Shown here piece by piece: positions 13,501-22,997 of a stretch of DNA of 64,000 bases. This stretch comes from Omphiscola glabra. Its lineage: Eukaryota > Mollusca > Gastropoda > Lymnaeidae. Under the pieces are notes generated by a model. The model saw only the letters and a program-made list of their open reading frames with translations, was not told the origin of the DNA and made no database searches. Each line of letters starts with the position of its first letter. The first letter of the stretch is position 1. Where the stretch lies: positions 14,154,724 through 14,218,723 of the forward strand of contig OZ024798.1 of NCBI GenBank assembly GCA_964017045.1, given 5' to 3'. The translations under genes were made by a program, and so were the position numbers.

Positions 13501-16500
13501 GTTTGAACAAAGTTAACTCAAGGATCAAAACTTTTTACGGCATGGTACACAAGTCGTCCGGTCATAACATTTATAAGTTTTTCGCCCAGAAACACAAACA
13601 AGCTATCGCCCAGGAACAAAAATAAGTTGTCGCCCAGGAACACCAACAAGTTGTCGCCCAGGAACACAAACAAGTTGTCGCCCAGGAACACAGTCAAGTT
13701 GTCGTCCAGGAACACAAACAAGTTGTCGACCAGGAACACAAGCAAGTTGTCGCCCAGTAGAACAAACAAGTTGTCGCCCAGTAGAACAAACAAGTTGTCG
13801 CCCAGAAGCACAGACAAGTTTTCGCCCAGGAACACAAGCAAGTTGTCACCCAGGAACACAAGCAAGTTGTCACCCATCAATCGATTGTTGAAGTGTTTAC
13901 CAGGGGCTTGATTTCTCTGTGAAATCTGGAAGTTGTCTCTGCGATTTTATAGGGAGACGTTTATAATTTTTTTTTAATCAGTCATGAAATTTTATACCAT
14001 TCAGTATAAGACCCTCGGAAATTTGGCTACAAATTATTGGAAGGTTTGACGAGTGACAACACAGGTAAGTTAAGTGTCAGTGAGAGATTAACGTGGACTA
14101 TAGAAAGGATGGCGAGAGCTCTCGTGGATTATTCCGCGCGGGAGGCGTACATTTCTGATTGTTTGCATACAGGTGTTCATCTCGGCCAGGCTAGAGCTGT
14201 ATCCTCCAACCTGCAGACGTCAGACTTTGCGCTCAAACCACATGTGATGTACTATCTACTCTAAGTGTTCTTTGACCAAGTGCATATTGAAATACGCAGT
14301 ATGTTGATTTTATTCAAAGGAAAATAACGTATAGATTTAATGTGTAGATCTACAGGTATTTCAAATTTAATATTAATATCTTACATTTTATTTAATCTTA
14401 ATCCATATCCTACCCATAAAACTAAGAGACGTAGTCATATTTACTTCTGAAAACACCAAAGAGTAGGCTTGCATTCTGAAATTAAAAAACAAATTTACTG
14501 AAAACAAATTTTCTATAAAGATATGGTGAATAAACATTCAGAACAATTTTTTTATCAGGACATATTCGGTATTTTGATTACAATAAAATAGAACCGTCCA
14601 GTCAAACAAATATTAAAAAAAATATATATTCTATGGTTTATTGTATCCTTTTAAACATATAAGATCATATTGTAAAAATGCCCACCCCCCCTTTTCAAAC
14701 TTAGATTCAAATATAGTCGTGTACTATTGACTAACCTTAAAAAACAGCTTAACGATATTAATTTCCGTCATTTCAAATACTAAATTGCTATGATGAAACA
14801 CGTTTGGCACCCCTCAAGTATATAAATGGCGGAAAAACAATTTAATGAAATGCCTTCAAGTACAAATGTTCTACTATGACGCTATTAATTACAAGAAGGT
14901 AATTATATTTTAATATGGAATCGAGATCTAATCGGTGTCCCACTTTCAATACATATACTTTTAAATTTCACTACCTTCATTTGCTGTACAACCATTACCT
15001 GGCTTCATTATTCAAGCTTAAAGTTCATTTTTAAACGTTAAACAAAAGTTTGAATACATTTAATTCCAATCAAAGAAACACTGGGCTGGTCACTATTGAA
15101 GGAACGACGACGACTATCCAGACTCTCCATGATTTACAAGACAAGAGCAGTCCACTGCTCTGGCATTAAACAGAAACTCGTCCCTCTCCCCTATAGACAG
15201 CGACGATGCCATGACAGGCAGTTCCGCCTAAAACCAGCGAGAAGCCAGTATAGGAACTGCCCATTCCTGTAAAAGACAATCAGAGACCGGAACAAGATTT
15301 CAAAAGGAAGAGTTCAGGCGACAACACTTGACTCATTTGCGTCTATTGCCTCAGGCCTTCCAACCCCCCAAGTGCAAGATACCCTCACTAAGTAACTCTT
15401 GCAACCAGTGAAATATCCTCATCAACACCAGGCACAGAGACATTGCTAATCCCATCTACATTGATAGGAGCCAGAATGATCAATAAATTGATCGTTGGCC
15501 CTTAATATATAGAAGAAGAAATTATGAAAAACCTTTTCAAATATACCTGGGTATTGTGAAATTTTGCGTCTTGCCGAGGCCTGACGCTTGCAGGTGGTCG
15601 ACATCGGATCTAAAGGTAACTGATATATTTTGCGTATATTCGCTGGCCACCAATACCAATGGACACTCGCTGTAACGGAAATTAAGTTGCGTGATTGAAG
15701 ATAACAGAGAATGAAAAATGTTTCTTTTAAAGGCAGGGCGACGTCTATTTTAAACAGCTTCTTCGAATTGACCGGCGGCGAGGATCTTATCAGAGGCGTA
15801 GCTAGAGTGTTTTGCATCCGGGGACAAGATTCATTTTTAAAGAGCGTCCCTTTCTTTATCAACTCTCAAACCCCATTATTTTCACCAATAAAGTAATATC
15901 AAAGCACATTTTGGCGCCTCTAACTAGTCTGGCGCCCAGGTACATACGCGCCCCCTGCCACTCCTTAGCTACGCCTCTGAGGATCTTATCACACAGCGCG
16001 TGAAATAGGGATACGTTTTATGTTGCTTAAAAGGGTATTGAATTATGAGACATGGTTGGAAAAAGATCAGACTGAACATATGAAGTGGCTGGTGATGGTA
16101 GAATATTAATGAATGTTTGAAAAGGTTAAGTCAAAGATTAAATAGGTGGATTAAGTAAAAATGAAGGATGTAAAATGTTGGTGAAACATGGTGTAGTAAA
16201 TATGTAATTCAAGGGCTTCTTACAACAACAAAAAATAAATCAAAGTACACGCTGTAAAAGACTTCCGGCACCAATTATCGGTGGATTCTAATTTATCTGT
16301 ACATAGTTTCCCTCCGTTCTTAAAGTGATGTGAGTGCCACAAGTTTGTTTTAAAATAATAATTTTAATAATAAACTACTTTTTTTTTTAAAGATATAGAT
16401 CTAACATACTAAAAATTACATTAAAAATATATCAAAAATAATTAAACGAAAGTCTTATACGTTTGTGGAGGAATCTAAAAGTTGTTTTTTTACGTCATTA

Positions 16501-19500
16501 AATGAATTCAATGAATGGATAATAAAGGAAGGACTACGCTCAAGCACCTTGAAGGAAACACTGGAAAAAAGGGTATGTGGAAGCTTGAAATTATGAATAA
16601 AGAGGAATTAATTCAGCTTTTCGGCACAATATCATCATGTGGAAAGAAACAAATACTTCTGGCGAGTGATCCTAAATCTTTATTGATTTCTTTTCGTATT
16701 TCTTATATGTTACATATTTTTAACATATTTGTGTCGGTCAAAAATATATTTTTTTCACAGTAATGATACATATATTTGTATATCTTCCTGAATGAACATA
16801 TTTTTTTTCTGTTTTGGAAAATCCAACGTCCGGGAATCGAATAAAGGGGCGAACGCCAAAGACTAAATAAATTCTTGTTGTTTGCCTCATTTGTCTTGTC
16901 TGCCGAAGAAGGTTCTTAACCGAAGAAGGCTCTTAGCCGATACGTTCTCTTTTTTTATTGTGTCCTGACTTTATATTTCAAGCTTCCAGATACCTGTTTC
17001 CAATATTTCCATAAACGAATGTAACAATGTTTCTGTAAGGTTTGGTAGTCTAGGACAGCGGCCGGCAGACTCATTAGTCAAAAGAAACAAAAATCAGCAT
17101 CGGGACGATTACACACATTTTTAGAGCCAGATTTGTTTTCAAGAGCCTGTCAGGAACCATGTGTTTCGGAGTCAAAACCGATTTGTGGCCGACTTGCCGA
17201 GCCGCACTCAGGTCGTTAAAGGGCCGAATGCGCCCCGCGAGACGCGATTTCCCGACCACTGGACTAGGATGATTGAAGATGGTTTGAGATATCAATAATG
17301 AATCTCTTTTAAATATATGTTTTAGCAAATAACATAAATTAAAATATACTTCAGTTTTACGTTAAGGATATGAAGGGATGGAATTAAACTCTATAGAGTG
17401 ATGAAGATTGTAAGATTAGCACTGATTTATAATGAAAACGAAAAGTGTTCGGGTAAAAAATGGGTAAAGATGTGAACACACAAAATGGATTTGAAACGAT
17501 GAGTGCCTTGTAAACTTACGTCAGACTAAATGTGACGTATCTACGACCCCAAGATGTCACTGGTAGTGCCTGGAAAGTCTCAGATGAATATAACGCTTTC
17601 TCCGTGACGACTGTCAGGCTAAAGAGTCTCTCGCCCACCAATCGGTACGCCCAAGTCGATTCAACAGTGATTTGTCCATTTGGACTTGATGGACTTGATG
17701 AAATAAAAAAAAGTCAATGTTCATCTTTCTCTTTGTAAATATTTCGTGCAAAAAAAAACAACATGTTAACTGTGACACTATCTGGTTAGTAGAGCAAGTG
17801 TCAGATAATTCAGGTCTAACTATGCAAGGAGAGGACTGATAGGTCAGGTCTAACTATGCAAGGAAGTGACTGATAGTTCAGGTCTAACTATGCAAGGAAA
17901 GGACTGATAGGTCAGGTCTAACTATGCAAGGAAAGGACTGATAGGTCTGGTCTAACTATGCAAGGAAGTTAGTGATCGTTCAGGTCTAACTATGCAAGGA
18001 AGTGATTGATAGGTCAGGTCAATCTATGCCAGGAAGTGACTGATAGGTAAGGTCAATATATGCCAGTAAGTGACTGATTGGTCAGGTCGAACTATGCCAG
18101 GAAGTGACTGATAGGTAAAGTAAACTAAATAAAGAATTTACTGATCGGTCAGGTCAGCTGTGTAAGGAAGTGACTGGTTGGTCAAGTCTACTTACTGAAA
18201 CCTACGATCCAGGGTGTAGTCACAGTTTGAATATCTGAAGAGGTAGACAGTGTCGTTTAACTTCTGCACCTCCTTAAGTGTGGCTTTGATGGTCACCTAG
18301 AGATAATTTTAAAAAGCCATACTTTCTGCGAAAGCACCAGACGGGTCGTCCAAAATAGAAAAATAAACATTGAGTTTGCATCTAGCTTTTCCGCTCCGTC
18401 CAGAGAACTATGCATAGGAACATATGTTTATCTTTGGAGTTGAATAGCCAAAGTTGATCACATTGCAATAAAATTAAAGAAATCGCCGATTCGTCACAGG
18501 AGGAAATTTTAACTGATGAATGTTTGAATGTTTTTTTGGACTTCGAACGACTGTTCAGCTTCGGAGATTTATATTTTTAAATTTCTAGAGCTTTCTTCAG
18601 CCCTCCTCCTTCACACGACGATTTCTCTGTATATTTAGCCAATGCAATAAGTATAAATGCTGCATTAAAAATATTTTCTGAAAGCGTTAAGTACACAAAA
18701 AATTTTTTTTTACTGTTTTAGATAGTTTCCTATATCAGTGTGTTTATTTTTTTCCCTTAGGTGCCTTTTTTCTGAAGTTATGCGTCATTATTTTTAGCAT
18801 TGCCCCTAACACACAGGAATGTAGCACTATAATGTTTGTGGACGCATAATTTATACTACTTTGGGGACTAGCATGGTTTATATTTTTTTGTATCATACAG
18901 TTATAGTATTGTATTAGTTTAAATAGGTGCTTAAGACCTTTCTCAAAAGTACTCTGCATCTTACCGCAAAGCGTGTTTCCGACCAGGTTGACATTGAAAA
19001 TATAACGTCGGAAATGTCAGTTAACATTTGTGGTACAGAAAACATGAACTTTTTCCCCATGGACAGGACAGGGGCTGAAACAGGGAAAGTGTGATTAATT
19101 TACTGTCAACAAGGTTGGGAATAAAATCTACAAAGGCATGAAATAATACAAGGCAGCTGCTTAAGATATGAAACAATACAAGGCAGCTGCTTAATATATG
19201 AAACAATACAAGGCAGCTGCTTAAGATATGAAATAATACAGGGCAGCTGCTTAAAGATATGAAACAATACAAGGCAGCTGCTTAAAGATATGAAACAATA
19301 CAAGGCAGCTGCTTAAGATATGAAATAATACAAGGCAGCTGCTTAAAGATATGAAACAATACAAGACAGCTGCTTAAAGATATGAAACAATACAAGGCAG
19401 CTGCTTAAGATATGAAACAATACAAGGCAGCTGCTTAAAGATATGAAACAATACAAGACAGCTGCTTAAAGATATGAAACAATACAAGGCAGCTGCTTAA

Positions 19501-20323
19501 GATATGAAACAATACAAGGCAGCTGCTTAAGATATGAAACAATACAAGGCAGCTGCTTAAAGATATGAAACAATACAAGACAGCTGCTTAAGATATGAAA
19601 CAATACAAGGCAGCTGCTTAAAGATATGAAACAATACAAGACAGCTGCTTAAGATATGAAACAATACAAGGCAGCTGCTTAAGATATGAAACAATACAAG
19701 GCAGCTGCTTAAGATATGAAACAATACAAGACAGCTGCTTAAGATATGAAACAATACAAGGCAGCTGCTTAAGATATGAAACAATACAAGACAGCTGCTT
19801 AAGATATGAAACAATACAAGGCAGCTGCTTAAGATATGAAACAATACAAGGCAGCTGCTTAAAGATATGAAACAATACAAGACAGCAGCTTAAGATATGA
19901 AACAATACAAGACAGCTGCTTAAGATATGAAACAATACAAGACAGCTGCTTAAGATATGAAACAATACAAGACAGCTGCTTAAGATATGAAACAATACAA
20001 GACAGCTGCTTAAGATATGAAACAATACAAGGCAGCTGCTTAAAGATATGAAACAATACAAGAGAGCTGCTTAAGATATGAAACAATACAAGGCAGCTGC
20101 TTAAGATATGAAACAATACAAGGCAACCGATTAAGATATGAAATAAAGTAATAGTACGATAGATATGAAATTCCACGATCAATTAATATGCAAATACATT
20201 TACCCTTTAACTGAATCGGATTGTTAAATTATACAAGTTTCAAATATACTAACCATCTTTGCCTACGCCAAGCTGGAAGATAAAACAAAGCTGTAGCAGC
20301 ATTGTGTTCTCAGTTATTACCAT
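191..20323 (-). CDS. IgGFc-binding-like / TSP1 protein, paralogue A (17 exons visible, 3' end outside window)
   Basis: Exons in transcript order: 20323-20254, 19074-18965, 18296-18196, 17684-17520 (or from 17693), 15669-15547, 13938-13901, 13456-13346, 12522-12338, 9592-9414, 7171-7082, 6311-6149, 5290-5197, 4879-4829, 2639-2561, 2066-1981, 1534-1459, 276-191. All have AG/GT borders and the frame stays open for 602 codons. The start at 20323 follows an in-frame TGA; a second ATG lies at 20302. Order of parts: signal peptide, a region of about 410 residues resembling the N-terminal domain of IgGFc-binding protein (FGVVSGSCGD in the exon at 13456), an acidic segment with DNDCDGAVDEE, then two TSP1 modules. 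Every exon has a counterpart in the plus-strand gene at 22925-46368 with the same intron phases. The 38-nt exon 13938-13901 is the least certain: it is placed by phase and weak similarity. A third TSP1 module and a transmembrane exon would be expected left of position 1. Likely secreted or membrane-bound; the ligand is unknown. Confidence 0.85.
1981..2639 (-). other. TSP1 module 1 of paralogue A (2 exons)
   Basis: Exon 2639-2561 encodes INGQWGSWDAWDCESG, with the W-x-x-W-x-x-W core, and ends in the R-x-R strand. Exon 2066-1981 encodes YCDKPAPIDGGKECEG and the closing cysteines. Intron phases are 1-2-1, as in all TSP1 modules of this locus. Confidence 0.85.
2686..3885. repeat. 12-bp minisatellite, about 1.2 kb
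   Basis: Variants of AAGCATCAGACT / AAATATCAGACT, about 100 copies. It starts 47 bases upstream (in transcript sense) of the TSP1 exon 2639-2561. Long frames here (LSLIFSLMLSL, RLNIRLSIRL) are artefacts of the repeat. Confidence 0.95.
4329..4400 (+). repeat. SINE-like repeat, copy 1
   Basis: Shares GGCAACTCATCTAAGA and CTCTGAATTCAAAC with 35804-35862. Immediately followed by a LINE tail. Confidence 0.5.
4405..4455 (+). mobile_element. Second copy of the same LINE tail
   Basis: Repeats GAGCCAGAATGATCAATAAA and following bases of the 15468-15520 tail, then an A-rich end. Confidence 0.55.
4490..4812. repeat. 26-bp minisatellite
   Basis: About 12 copies of TTATTGACTTGGACAATGAT plus ATTGAT. It lies just inside the intron after the exon ending at 4829. 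Confidence 0.95.
4829..5290 (-). other. Acidic DxDxDG-like segment of paralogue A (2 exons)
   Basis: Exons 5290-5197 and 4879-4829 encode DGIDNDCDGAVDEE followed by DDDKDNLIDED. The spaced acidic residues resemble calcium-binding loops of the EF-hand/dockerin/thrombospondin type 3 kind. Calcium binding is inference. The paired exons of the plus-strand gene carry the same motif. Confidence 0.7.
5735..5945 (-). repeat. Dispersed retroposon-like repeat, copy 1
   Basis: On the minus strand it matches the plus strand of 35880-36105: GCGGATAACATTGACACAAT, GCCAAGCTGCATCATCCACA, CCCAGGCCTTGTGATTTCGT. Confidence 0.6.
6502..6655. repeat. 26-bp minisatellite
   Basis: Six copies of AGATTCACGATTTAGTGTCA plus AAGTCC. 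Confidence 0.93.
7283..7491. mobile_element. SPIN-like hAT MITE, copy 1
   Basis: Starts CAGTGGTTCTCAACC and ends GGTTGAGAACAGCTG, with an internal 'GCGACCC' arm at each end. An exact 8-bp duplication ACTTAAAG flanks it (7275-7282 and 7492-7499). Inserted in the intron between the exons at 9414 and 7171 of paralogue A. Confidence 0.85.
7868..8043. repeat. Dispersed 'GGAAGCTTGAAAT ... GAAACGTTC' repeat, copy 1
   Basis: Contains GGTATGTGGAAGCTTGAAAT and GGCATTTCGCTGAAACGTTC. The same landmarks, or their reverse complements, occur at 16561-16600, 16886-17010 and 37617-37695. Probably a SINE or LINE 3' end. Confidence 0.5.
8468..8873. repeat. 18-bp minisatellite
   Basis: About 22 copies of AGCAAGTGTTACAAACAT with C/T variants. 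Confidence 0.95.
9228..9424. repeat. 20-bp minisatellite carrying a splice donor in each unit
   Basis: About ten copies of CCCCACTTACCACCACGTGT. On the minus strand this is ACACGTGGTG|GTAAGTGGGG, identical to the end of the exon 9592-9414 plus its donor. Confidence 0.95.
9657..10189. mobile_element. pogo/Tigger-like MITE containing a minisatellite
   Basis: Left CCGCAGCACCTTGACAATAA; reverse of the right end CAGCAGTACCTCGCAATAAA. TA lies on both sides. The left part is expanded into a 31-bp tandem repeat (9672-9866). Confidence 0.55.
9672..9866. repeat. 31-bp minisatellite
   Basis: Six copies beginning CAATAACGGCTATTCGCTTA, inside the pogo-like element. Confidence 0.92.
10313..10676. repeat. 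40-bp minisatellite
   Basis: Nine copies containing AGAGACGCATGTGTCAG and ATTGACTGCTGGACAGTAGG. Confidence 0.95.
10757..12103. repeat. 13-bp minisatellite with higher-order structure, 1.35 kb
   Basis: About 100 units of AACATGCTAAGAA. A marker block AAAAAGCATGAAAAG recurs near 11164, 11397 and 11606. The array is in the intron between the exons at 12338 and 9592. Confidence 0.95.
12650..13140. repeat. GC-rich dispersed repeat, copy 1
   Basis: Begins AAATGGCGTCGGCGGGCCGT. It shares with 48840-49520, in opposite orientation, blocks such as ATTTAGAATCATCGGCCAGA and CGGCAACTTGTAATCATGAT. It is far richer in GC than its surroundings. No recognisable protein; probably a retroposon. Confidence 0.7.
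13573..13880. repeat. 24-bp minisatellite
   Basis: About 13 copies of CAAGTTGTCGCCCAGGAACA plus CAAA. Begins 21 bases into the intron following the candidate 38-nt exon. Confidence 0.95.
15075..15520 (+). mobile_element. LINE 3' fragment (reverse-transcriptase C-terminus and tail)
   Basis: Frame from about 15198 reads RRCHDRQFRLKPARSQYRNC, then a stop, then VQATTLDSFASIASGLPTP. This is the usual C-terminal end of a non-LTR retrotransposon ORF2. The tail includes AATGATCAATAAATTGATCG. Broken by several stops. In an intron of paralogue A. Confidence 0.7.
15791..15979. mobile_element. MITE with CAGAGGCGTAGCTA termini
   Basis: Termini CAGAGGCGTAGCTA and TAGCTACGCCTCTG are perfectly inverted over 14 bp. 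AGGATCTTAT is present on both sides (15781-15790 and 15980-15989). Superfamily not assigned. Confidence 0.75.
16886..17010. repeat. Dispersed 'GAAGAAGGCTCTTAGCCGA' repeat, copy 2
   Basis: GAAGAAGGCTCTTAGCCGAT, then TGTCCTGACTTTATATTTCA and AGCTTCCAGATACC. Same family as 37617-37695. Confidence 0.55.
17056..17261. mobile_element. Third hAT-type MITE family
   Basis: Starts CAGCGGCCGGCAGACTCATT; the reverse strand of its end starts CAGTGGTCGGGAAAT. Flanks GTCTAGGA and GACTAGGA match at 7 of 8 positions. Confidence 0.7.
17812..18190. repeat. 34-bp minisatellite
   Basis: About 11 copies starting CAGGTCTAACTATGCAAGGA. Abuts the donor of the exon 18296-18196. Confidence 0.93.
19140..20145. repeat. 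30/31-bp minisatellite, 1 kb
   Basis: About 33 copies of ATGAAACAATACAAGGCAGC plus TGCTTAAGAT. It fills most of the first intron of paralogue A. Confidence 0.96.
20254..20323 (-). other. Signal-peptide exon of paralogue A
   Basis: Reads MVITENTMLLQLCFIFQL and onward, a short hydrophobic leader. It ends in phase 1 at a gttagt donor. The plus-strand gene's leader exon has the same phase and is 3 nt longer. Initiation at the second methionine (20302) would also give a plausible leader. Confidence 0.7.
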
Positions 20324-21726
20324 TATTCACTGGACAGGTCATAGAGTTTTGAACAAAACCAAAAGGGGTCCCTCACAGACTTCAAGGGAATGTAAATAAT
20401 CCCATCACATTGACGGAGAGACACCAGCTTCCGCTACAAGAGGCAAAACTGTAGACAGTGTAGATCACGCACGCTCACAAAAATTAAAACGCATCAGGCA
20501 ATTTCGTAATCTATAATTGTTGACATCCAACAGTTTCTAAACATCCTGTTGTTGACATCTTACAGTTTCTAAACATCCTGGATGATTTTCACACAAAGTA
20601 AATAAACAATTTTTTACTAGGTGATTTAGTTATTAGGATATTACTCCAAAAAAAATTTGTTTGTGTTGTGAATAGGTTAAAAAGAAACAAGGAGAAATAC
20701 TGTAATGAAAATCGACAAATCTTCCGCCGGATTCCAGTGTGTCTTTAAGACGTGCAATGAAGCTTCGCATAATCCTTATGTTACATTTTATTTGTTGAGA
20801 CTTATGAAACGGATGTCAACTAATCCTGCTCTTCAATATACAGGAACCAATACACACTTGTGTTTTTTTGCAACTTAACAAATGTTACGGTGCGTATTGG
20901 TGCGAAGTTACATAGGATTATATTTTGATAATCTTCGGTCTCCTAATTCAGGTGTGAATTTTTTTTCTAAAAGGATGACTAAACTCAATAAGTTACACAA
21001 TATTAATGCTGGTGATTATTTTTTTTTTTTAAATGAAAATCTCCTTATTTTAGATTAGCCCAAAAAAACTAACCGATTAATGCAGATTGACCCTTGCAGC
21101 ATATTTTGTTTAACCGTCATTTTGTTTTAACCTTTGTTAACCAACACGCCATCGTTTTGAGAAGGGGGAAGAATTTGCGAGATCTCCTTGTCTGTGGCCA
21201 CATCCGCGCAGCCCCCTCCTACGCTCACTTTGGGACCAAACCATGTGGACTCGGCCGTTGCAGAACTTGATTTGTCACCCAGGCTCAATGCATTCCCTTC
21301 CCTACATGTTCTTTCAGACAAGGGACGTTTTCTTCTTGTACTAGCCGCAATGTGGTCTACTACGTTGTTGGCGCCCGCTGCCATGTGGCGTATCTAGGTA
21401 ACCTAACATCTAGGTAACGTTACTATATGTATATCAGCTTTGCACACCCGTGTCCAAAGATTATCTAATTTTGTACGTAATTATCGCATTCAAAAGCGCA
21501 TACAGGAAGTTGATCGCATGCGTCTAATGCCTTGGATATTCAATGGTGGTGTCTTCGGGCTACATACTGACAGCCTTGTGAACTGTAGTTGTGTTTGCAA
21601 TAATACATTTTTCCCAAAAAACCCATATATTTGTGGATACTGCATCAAGATATCCCATTACTCGGATTTAGGTTGTCCCAAGCAAATCACTTTTAAATTA
21701 AAACAAAACTGCAGTTCTGTACGTTT

Positions 21727-21903
21727 TAGCGTCAGTTCACACGATCAAATTTCATGTCAAATTAATGTATGAATGCACTATTTTGTGCGTGGTTTCTTTT
21801 TGGGTAGAATTTGATCAAAAGTAATTGGAAAGTTGTGACAAGGCTCCATACACGAATTACATCAAATGCTTGAAGAGAAATTTGATCGTGTGAACCGACC
21901 CTA
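21727..21903. mobile_element. Short inverted-repeat element in the shared promoter region
   Basis: Left TAGCGTCAGTTCACACGATC and reverse of the right end TAGGGTCGGTTCACACGATC, both followed by AAATTT. The element is 177 bp. No transposase is present. Confidence 0.55.
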
Positions 21904-22274
21904 AGTGTGGCATCTAAGATAGAAAAAATAAATGGTATGATAAAGTTATGAAAGTTATGATTTTTTTTCATAGTTGGTAATATGTTGGCCAAATATCGGG
22001 GCTGCAGTGCAAGGCGTGTGGAGATTTTGAAAAATCAACTCAAATACTCATAAAATTGGTGAAAACATATGACAAGATTTGACACATTGAAAGGGCGAGT
22101 CTAACACTCGATTCGTCGTTAACATGTGCCCCGTCTTCATTGTTATCCTTTGCAAAGAATGTTAATATTTGACACAAAGATACTAACCGGAATTTAAAAT
22201 CGTAAAGAAATTAATTTTTCACTTTTTGTATTTGATAATTTGCTGAATAAATGCATCTTCATTCACTGGGAATC

Positions 22275-22715
22275 TTCAGTCCTTTACAGTCCTCAGTCTC
22301 TTGTAATCTTCAGTCTCTTGCAAGCTTCATTCTTTTGTAATTTGCAGACTCTTGTAATCTTCAGTCTCTTGTAAGCTTCATTCTTTTGTAATATGCAGTC
22401 TCTTGTAATCTTCAGTCTCTTGTAATCTTCATTCTCTTGTAATCTTCAGTCTCATGTAATCTTCATTCCCATGTAATCTTCATTCTCATGTAATCTTCAG
22501 TCTCATGTAATCTTCATTCTCATGTAATCTTCATTCTCATGTAATCTTCATTCTCATGTAATCTTCATTCTCATGTAATCTTCATTCTCATGTAATCTTC
22601 ATTCTCATGTAATCTTCATTCTCATGTAATCTTCATTCTCATGTAATCTTCATTCTCATGTAATCTTCATTCTCATGTAATCTTCAGTCTGATGTAATCT
22701 TCAGTCTCTTGTAAT
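22275..22715. repeat. 17-bp minisatellite in the shared promoter region
   Basis: About 26 copies of TTCTCATGTAATCTTCA; the array ends 210 bases before the ATG of paralogue B. Confidence 0.95.
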
Positions 22716-22873
22716 CCCCAATCAAGCCACATAACTAGTGTTGCAGTACACATTTTATCGAGCGATTGTTTTTGTTGTTGTTTGTTTGTTGTTTTTTTGT
22801 GTGCTTATCACGGTGAAGAATAGTTTTTCTTAATTTGACTCCGGTGGACCGTCTGTAATTACTGTAAATAGCT

Positions 22874-22879
22874 TATAAA
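22874..22879 (+). promoter_or_regulatory. TATAAA-like box before paralogue B
   Basis: TATAAA 46 bases upstream of the ATG at 22925. The spacing would allow a very short 5' UTR. No matching box is evident before the minus-strand gene. Confidence 0.25.
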
Positions 22880-22924
22880 CTTCAAAGAATTCACTTCAGA
22901 AGCTCGTGCAGACAGATTGAAGCG

Positions 22925-22997
22925 ATGGCGGCTATGCTATCTTGGACCCTGTGGGTCGTGGTTTTGGTCTGGTCCATATGGTGGCAGAGTGTGCTGG
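22925..22997 (+). other. Signal-peptide exon of paralogue B
   Basis: Encodes MAAMLSWTLWVVVLVWSIWW and onward, a strongly hydrophobic leader. It ends in phase 1 at a consensus gtaagt donor. Confidence 0.85.

Larger units (their letters stand above)
6149..19074 (-). other. IgGFc-binding-like N-terminal region of paralogue A (10 exons)
   Basis: Exons 2-11. Recognisable pieces are GKKFMFSVPQML (exon 2), ALPVTSWGRRYVTFSL (exon 4), FGVVSGSCGD (exon 7), EMLVPESSFGKDF (exon 8) and GDATISLVLPNSLFYIKY (exon 9). The order of conserved blocks is 'G-x-x-F-hydrophobic', then 'V-x-SG', then 'LP/VP-x(4)-FG-x-x-F'. This is the pattern I know from the N-terminal IgGFc-binding domain (Pfam IgGFc_binding). In human FCGBP that domain binds IgG Fc; snails have no IgG, so the ligand here must be something else. 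The family assignment is from motif memory, not a search. Confidence 0.7.
20324..22924. promoter_or_regulatory. Shared 2.6-kb intergenic (bidirectional promoter) region between the head-to-head genes
   Basis: The only sequence between two divergent start codons. It holds a short inverted-repeat element (21727-21903), a more GC-rich stretch around 21130-21400 that I cannot identify, and a 17-bp minisatellite (22275-22715). The region is expected to carry the promoters of both genes. No CpG island or defined factor sites can be claimed by eye. Confidence 0.5.

Noticed and set aside
13518..13911. GDNLFVFL and SPRNTNKL repeat frames
   Set aside because: A 24-bp minisatellite open on both strands, intronic.
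19557..20182. Repeated SSCLVLFHIL / QLPCIVSYLK frames
   Set aside because: Produced by a 30-bp minisatellite in the first intron of paralogue A. There is no start context, splice border or non-repeat portion.
21440..21772. 110-codon open frame (MHTRVQRLSNF...)
   Set aside because: It runs into an inverted-repeat element, has no recognisable domain and no splice partner.
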